DNA of 50,017 bases from NCBI GenBank assembly GCA_019115745.1, contig DXDA01000028.1, forward strand, positions 1-50,017, in the 5' to 3' direction. Positions 44,384-50,017 of this stretch are shown one piece after another. Below the pieces are notes generated by a model. That model made no database searches and had not been told where the DNA came from. It was given only the letters and a program-made list of their open reading frames with translations. The DNA is from Candidatus Alistipes intestinigallinarum. GTDB lineage: Bacteria; Bacteroidota; Bacteroidia; Bacteroidales; Rikenellaceae. The translations under genes were made by a program, and so were the position numbers. How positions within the stretch are numbered: position 1 is the stretch's first letter; each line of letters begins with the position of its first letter.

Positions 44384-45253
44384 TCAGAGAATGATCTCAT
44401 CGTCGACCGTCCCCTGGTCACCCCAGCCCTCGATCGAAATCCCTTCGATGCGGATCGTCCCGTCGGCGATTGTCAGGTTGACCGTCACCTGCTTGCCGCC
44501 CTCCAGTTCCGGATAGGAGAAATCCGTCTCCGAGAGTTTCCAGGTGCGGCTCACGCTGCCGGCGTGGATCTCCAGCGTCACCTCCTCCGCCGACTGCGGC
44601 AGCAGCAGGAAGCTGACCTCTTTGTTTGTTGCGGTGAAGGTCTGCTTCGAGTCGTTCAGCAGGATCCGGCCTTCGGACAGCTCGACGCGGGCCGTTGCAC
44701 AGGCCGTGCAGCGCGTCTCGATCTGCGAGGCGTCGATCGACGGGTCCTCGACCGTGTACTTGACCACCAGCCGGTGCAGGGCATGACGGAACGTCAGCGA
44801 TACGGGCTTCTCCGATCCGACGCTCACGTCCGCGGCCGAAGCCCAGAGCAGGTCGCCCGCCGCATCCTGCGTCGTCGTGAAGTCGAAGCCTCCGTTCGAA
44901 AGGGTCTGCTTCGGGTAGCAGGCCTCGAAATGAACCTTCCCGCCCTCGGAGGCGAAGGTCAGATCGCGCCAGTAGAGCGCCGTGGTGCCTATGCTGTAAT
45001 CGACGGTTGCGGCGCCCTGCGCATCGTCGTGGGCATAGAGCGTGAAGGTGTCGCCCGGGGTGAACGACCCGCTGCCGTCCTCCTCCAACTGCGGGGCGCG
45101 TGTCGCGGCAATCGCCGTCGTGAAGGTGATCCGACGCTCTTCGGAAGGGGTCGGCGTCCCGGAATCTCCGCCTGAGTTGCCGGATTCGTTTTTGTCGCAT
45201 CCGGTGCTGATTGCGGCCAACAGCAGGGCCGCTCCGTAAATCATTCGTTTCAT
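44384..45253 (-). CDS. Fimbrillin-family lipoprotein
   Basis: A 289-residue lipoprotein (lipobox LLAAISTGC, Cys19, then DKNESG). The body is a fimbrillin/Mfa-like fold: GSFTPGDTFTLYAHDD, the YWRDLTF strand, FEACYPKQTL, and the conserved SLTFRHALHRLVVKY. Fimbrillin-type lipoproteins form stalks of type V pili or act as monomeric surface proteins. It appears to be a paralogue of the N-terminal domain of the preceding gene, sharing the same order of motifs (ISF/ITF, GD-LY, YP, DLL-A, TF-HALHRL-V). It lies 33 bases after the IdeS-like gene in the same transcript. Pilus assembly genes are absent here, so a non-pilus role is likely. Confidence 0.87.
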   Translation of the reverse strand: MKRMIYGAALLLAAISTGCDKNESGNSGGDSGTPTPSEERRITFTTAIAATRAPQLEEDGSGSFTPGDTFTLYAHDDAQGAATVDYSIGTTALYWRDLTFASEGGKVHFEACYPKQTLSNGGFDFTTTQDAAGDLLWASAADVSVGSEKPVSLTFRHALHRLVVKYTVEDPSIDASQIETRCTACATARVELSEGRILLNDSKQTFTATNKEVSFLLLPQSAEEVTLEIHAGSVSRTWKLSETDFSYPELEGGKQVTVNLTIADGTIRIEGISIEGWGDQGTVDDEIIL

Positions 45254-45286
45254 ATGGTTCTGTTTTTGCTTGTTCCGATGGGTTTG

Positions 45287-46981
45287 TTATTCGGCATCGG
45301 CCTGTGAGGCCTGTTGGGCGAAGTATTCCTCCCATTTGTCCTGCGCCAGCGGGAGCAGGATCAGGCGGGTGATCGCAATAGGCTTGCTGCCCTCCATGTA
45401 TCCGGTATCGTAGGCCGTATAGGTTGCCCCTTCGGGGTATTTTTCGTAGCGAATTTTAAAACGGATACATCCGACGCCGAACTCCTCGTCATAATCCCGA
45501 TCGTTGTTATCGGCCATGTAGATGGCAGACACGTCGCCATTTTCATCGAATTCGGCACCCCAGATGGTCTCAAAGTGCCCCTCCTTAAGCGTGCCTTTGC
45601 ATACGGCGATTCCCTTTTTGTTGGCCAACGCATCCTTGATCGTATTGTTGAAGCGTTCCTTGCCCAAACCTCCGACACTGTAACTCAGAAGGTCTGTCGA
45701 CGTGGAGTTTACAGGGAAGACATCCTTGAAATATCCGGCCGGGTTATACGGCTCGATATAGGGCTGGCTGACCGGTTTCTTCCCTTGAATGAACCAGTTG
45801 ATACCTTCATCCGTATATCCGGCCTCATTCTTGAACGAATCGCAGAAACTCTTGAAGATATCGCTTTCCGGCATTTTCTTCAACGGATAGTTGTAGTCGG
45901 GACCCTGATATTTGCCGTAGCGCTCGATGTAGCTCTTGTTCTGTTCGATCCACCAGTGCAGCAGGTTCGAAGCCGCGGCAGCCCAACACATGTAACAGTC
46001 TACGCCTCCGACCACCGCGTCCACCTTGTTGCAATCATACCAGCCGTACTCGGGCTTCCAGGCAAGCGCGTAATAGTCATACAGCCGGTCGATGAAATAC
46101 TGTTTCCAGGCGCTCTCCTCCGGAGCTTTGATGCCGTAGACCCACACCTTGCGGTTGGCCCACTCGGGATCGCCCGTACTGGTCAGATTCAGCCGGATCG
46201 TCAACTGCTTGCCGGCCTCGAACTCCGTGAGGGGCTGGCCGTTGATCTGGTCGGGGGCCTTGTAGACGACCTCACGGACCGCAGTCGGGATTTTCAGCAA
46301 CCCCTCTTCGTCGCGGTAGGTATCGACGGCCTGCGGGAAGATTACCGCCTCGTACGTGCCGTCGCTGTTCGTGCACGGTGTGATCCATCCGAAATCGTCC
46401 CCGGCGGCCGTCACCTCGCCGGTGAGCAGGTCGACCGTAGCGTTCATCCGGCTGCGGAGACTCGGCGTGGAGACGCCCTCGCCCTGGATTTCGACACGCA
46501 GCCGATGCAGGGCGTGTGTGAAGGTCATCGTGGCGCGGTAACTGTCGGCCGGGATGCTCTGTCGGGCGAAGAGCAGGTCCGAGGCTGCAAAGCCTTCGGC
46601 GCTTTGGTTGTCGGCAAGCGTGAAGGCGGCGTGTGTCGGATCGGCCGCCGTTTCGGGCAGAACGGGGTAGTGGGCCGCAAGGGTCAGTTCGCCCTCGCCG
46701 AACTCGCTGCGCCGAAGCCGCGGCTGCCACTCTCCGGAGGTGTAGGTCAGTTCGCGGTAGCGGGTTTCGCTGCCGTTGTCGATGTAGAGGCCGACGCAGT
46801 CGCCCTCCGAAAAGTTGCCGGCACCGCTTTCGTCCAGATCGGCACGGGTCGTGCGGGAGAAGGAGATTTCGAGGTAGTTGTCGTTCGGCCCGCCCGTCGG
46901 GTCAAGAGGTTCGTTGTTGCAGGCGGCCAGCAGGCAGATCAGCAGTCCGGCAGCCATTCTGGATCTCTTCCAAGTTGTCAT
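45287..46981 (-). CDS. Fimbrillin-like domain fused to IdeS/Mac-type cysteine protease, lipoprotein
   Basis: A 564-residue surface lipoprotein (lipobox LLICLLAAC, Cys21). I start at 46981; an ATG two codons upstream (46987) is possible, and earlier ones are not. Residues about 38-275 are a fimbrillin-like domain (GNFSEGDCVGLYI, FTHALHRLRVEI). Residues about 300-564 match the IdeS/Mac family (MEROPS C66): GWYDCNK with Lys319, then CWAAAASNLLHWW with Cys332, GHFETIWGAEFDENG with His469, and AIYMADNN with Asp491. In IdeS as I recall it these are Lys84, Cys94, His262 and Asp284; the His-to-Asp distance of 22 is identical. The C-terminal QDKW echoes QDSW of IdeS. The known members cleave IgG in the hinge. 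The substrate here is unproven. It heads an operon with a fimbrillin paralogue. Confidence 0.9.
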   Translation of the reverse strand: MTTWKRSRMAAGLLICLLAACNNEPLDPTGGPNDNYLEISFSRTTRADLDESGAGNFSEGDCVGLYIDNGSETRYRELTYTSGEWQPRLRRSEFGEGELTLAAHYPVLPETAADPTHAAFTLADNQSAEGFAASDLLFARQSIPADSYRATMTFTHALHRLRVEIQGEGVSTPSLRSRMNATVDLLTGEVTAAGDDFGWITPCTNSDGTYEAVIFPQAVDTYRDEEGLLKIPTAVREVVYKAPDQINGQPLTEFEAGKQLTIRLNLTSTGDPEWANRKVWVYGIKAPEESAWKQYFIDRLYDYYALAWKPEYGWYDCNKVDAVVGGVDCYMCWAAAASNLLHWWIEQNKSYIERYGKYQGPDYNYPLKKMPESDIFKSFCDSFKNEAGYTDEGINWFIQGKKPVSQPYIEPYNPAGYFKDVFPVNSTSTDLLSYSVGGLGKERFNNTIKDALANKKGIAVCKGTLKEGHFETIWGAEFDENGDVSAIYMADNNDRDYDEEFGVGCIRFKIRYEKYPEGATYTAYDTGYMEGSKPIAITRLILLPLAQDKWEEYFAQQASQADAE

Positions 46982-47061
46982 TCGCATTTGTTTTTGGAAC
47001 GGCAGCCTCGTCCGGGCGAATTCAATCGCGTGCGCGAGGTCGTTACCGTCATTTTGGGGCG

Positions 47062-47092
47062 CAAAGATACGCCAAACCTTGCGATTCTGCAA
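47062..47092 (-). promoter_or_regulatory. Promoter of the IdeS-like operon
   Basis: On the minus strand TTG (47090-47092), 20 bases, then TATCTTTG (47062-47069) fit the housekeeping consensus. The leader would be about 70 bases to the start codon at 46981. Confidence 0.6.
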
Positions 47093-47242
47093 GTAACATG
47101 GGTTACGCATTTTATCGAAACCCCTTCGGAATCTCTTCTGACGGGGTTTTTGATCTCGTGAAAAATGGAGATGGAATATCAAATGGCGAACAAACAAACA
47201 TTCAAAGCGTCACATCGATCATTTTTTTTCGTCCGAAAAACG

Positions 47243-47250
47243 GAACTTTG
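47243..47250 (+). promoter_or_regulatory. Possible -7 box for ftsH
   Basis: GAACTTTG is a one-base variant of TAnnTTTG-like boxes, 26 bases before the ftsH start, with a T-rich run at about 47222-47229 in the -33 region. It is weak. Confidence 0.3.
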
Positions 47251-47275
47251 CCTCCGAATTCTATCTATTTGCAAG

Positions 47276-49144
<1,869 letters not shown>

Positions 49145-49167
49145 CCACTCGCAAGGTGTGGAAAGCG

Positions 49168-49211
49168 AGTTCCCGGGGCACGAAGGGCGTGCTGCCGGGA
49201 ACTTGTTTTTT
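49168..49211 (+). terminator. Terminator after ftsH
   Basis: AGTTCCCGG (49168-49176) pairs with CCGGGAACT (49195-49203), with a nested GCACG/CGTGC stem inside and a run of T after. It sits about 25 bases after the stop codon. Confidence 0.88.
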
Positions 49212-49233
49212 CGACGGGCTTTTCGTAACTTGG
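49203..49233 (+). promoter_or_regulatory. Possible promoter of the nitroreductase gene
   Basis: TTG (49203-49205), 20 bases and TAACTTGG (49226-49233, one mismatch to TAnnTTTG) lie 21 bases before the start codon. The -33 element overlaps the tail of the ftsH terminator. Confidence 0.45.
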
Positions 49234-49254
49234 CACTCGCTAAAACATCCGAAC

Positions 49255-49902
49255 ATGGCTGATGACTACCTGGGCCGCAAGATGGAGGAGTACCGGGCCC
49301 GAAAGGATAGCCCGGTCCGCCGACCGGCCGTAACCCTGACGAAACTCTTGCTCAAGAACCGCAGCTACCGCGGTTATGATTCCCGTTTTACGGTCCGTGA
49401 GGACCAGCTTCGGAGCATCATCGAGGTCAATACCCGGATCCCTTCGGCCCGGAATCAACAGGTGTTGCGCTTTCGGCCCGTGCTGGCGGACGAGGCACGT
49501 CTTGTGCTGCCGCTCATCCGTCTGGGTGGGGCGCTGCCGGAACTGCACCTGCCGCTGCCCGGCACCGAACCCAATGCCTTCATCGTCATCTGCTCGACCG
49601 TTCCCGAGGATCGTTATGTGGATATCGATCTCGGGATTTCGGCCCAAAGCATGTTGCTGCGGGCGGCGGAGACCGGCCTGAACGGCATCTGTATCGGGGC
49701 ATTCGACCGGGTGCGGATCCGCGAGGAGCTGCGGCTTCCGTACGATCCGCTCCTGCTGCTGGCCATCGGAAAGGGAGCCGAACGAATCGAACTCGTGGAG
49801 ATCGGTGCGGAGGAGAGTCACGCCTATTATCGCCGCGACGGGGTGCATTACGTCCCGAAAGTCCGTTTGGCGGATTTGCTGATCGCCCGGGACGGAGATT
49901 GA
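49255..49902 (+). CDS. Nitroreductase-family protein
   Basis: A 215-residue protein of the FMN-dependent nitroreductase fold. KNRSYRGYDSRFTVREDQL near residues 38-57 is the N-terminal phosphate-binding pattern, TRIPSARNQQVLRFRPVL the first flavin loop, and DLGISAQSMLLRAAETGLNGICIGAF the central helix typical of the family. The start at 49255 (MADDYLGRKMEEY) follows the promoter and terminator; earlier starts would cross them. It should reduce quinones, nitro compounds or another substrate with NAD(P)H; the natural substrate is not evident. It is a single gene. Confidence 0.85.
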   Translation: MADDYLGRKMEEYRARKDSPVRRPAVTLTKLLLKNRSYRGYDSRFTVREDQLRSIIEVNTRIPSARNQQVLRFRPVLADEARLVLPLIRLGGALPELHLPLPGTEPNAFIVICSTVPEDRYVDIDLGISAQSMLLRAAETGLNGICIGAFDRVRIREELRLPYDPLLLLAIGKGAERIELVEIGAEESHAYYRRDGVHYVPKVRLADLLIARDGD

Positions 49903-50017
49903 TCCCGAGATTGGACCCGCATCACCCCCCCCCGGAAGTTGCTATTAGCTGCAAGCTGGAAAGGACGGTGCGAAAGAGATTAATGCTTTACAAAAAACGG
50001 ATTTTATTTGTTCGAAT
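49903..50017. other. Window end, no gene recognised
   Basis: The last 115 bases hold a run of nine C (49925-49933) and A/T-rich sequence near the edge that may be a promoter for a gene beyond the window. Nothing else can be supported. Confidence 0.3.

Noticed and set aside
45287..46100. A C10 (streptopain-like) or C1 peptidase for the protease domain
   Set aside because: The residue blocks around Cys332, His469 and Asp491 match the C66 IdeS pattern in order and spacing, and the Asn-containing motifs expected for C1/C10 are missing.

Overview
This window looks like chromosome from a high-GC gut Bacteroidetes, most likely Alistipes or another Rikenellaceae. The clues are a SusC/SusD glycan locus with its own ECF sigma factor and FecR, many lipobox-type lipoproteins, fimbrillin-family lipoproteins, sigma-ABfr-type promoters (TTG/TTTG, about 19-20 bp, TAnnTTTG) and a cysteate synthase of the kind expected in sulfonolipid makers. 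Genus-level assignment is inference. All coding calls come from reading the translated sequence; no database search was run.

Layout. 1-1.75 kb: a YdeI/OmpD-like protein fused to a GNAT acetyltransferase (minus), then a tRNA-Lys(UUU) with its own promoter and terminator. 1.9-5.9 kb: carboxy(nor)spermidine dehydrogenase, carboxy(nor)spermidine decarboxylase and cysteate synthase (plus). 6.0-8.1 kb: a TonB-dependent receptor. 8.2-15.8 kb: histidine degradation operon ftcD-hutU-hutH-hutI followed by an EamA-type transporter (plus). 15.7-17.9 kb: an Fsr-like MFS exporter and an AraC regulator (minus). 18.1-23.5 kb: a tripartite RND efflux operon (adaptor, permease, TolC-like; plus), divergent from the AraC gene. 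23.5-25.6 kb: GH20 beta-hexosaminidase lipoprotein (minus). 25.7-37.4 kb: a polysaccharide utilisation locus on the minus strand, transcribed as ECF sigma, FecR, then SusC with an STN domain, SusD, a GH18-like pseudoenzyme, a DUF1735-LamG lipoprotein, a DUF1735-GH18 endo-beta-N-acetylglucosaminidase and an Ig-like lipoprotein; a strong terminator closes it. 37.5-39.1 kb: a glutamine synthetase. 39.2-44.2 kb: a compact five-gene minus operon (metallophosphoesterase, glycosyltransferase, PPK1, Ppx/GppA, small winged-helix protein). 44.4-47.0 kb: two fimbrillin-type lipoproteins, the first of which carries an IdeS/Mac-type cysteine protease domain. 47.3-49.9 kb: FtsH and a nitroreductase-like protein (plus).

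How the parts may work together. The glycan locus looks built to take N-linked glycans off glycoproteins at the cell surface: endo-acting GH18, glycan-binding lipoproteins, SusCD import, and a nearby GH20 for terminal HexNAc. The most striking gene is the surface lipoprotein at 45287-46981: its C-terminal half aligns with streptococcal IdeS (MEROPS C66), the IgG-hinge protease, with the catalytic Cys, Lys, His and Asp all in place and the His-to-Asp spacing identical to IdeS as I recall it. A commensal that encodes both an IdeS-like protease and an EndoF/EndoH-like glycosidase within 20 kb invites the hypothesis that host immunoglobulins or similar glycoproteins are a substrate. That link is inference and the two loci are separate transcription units.
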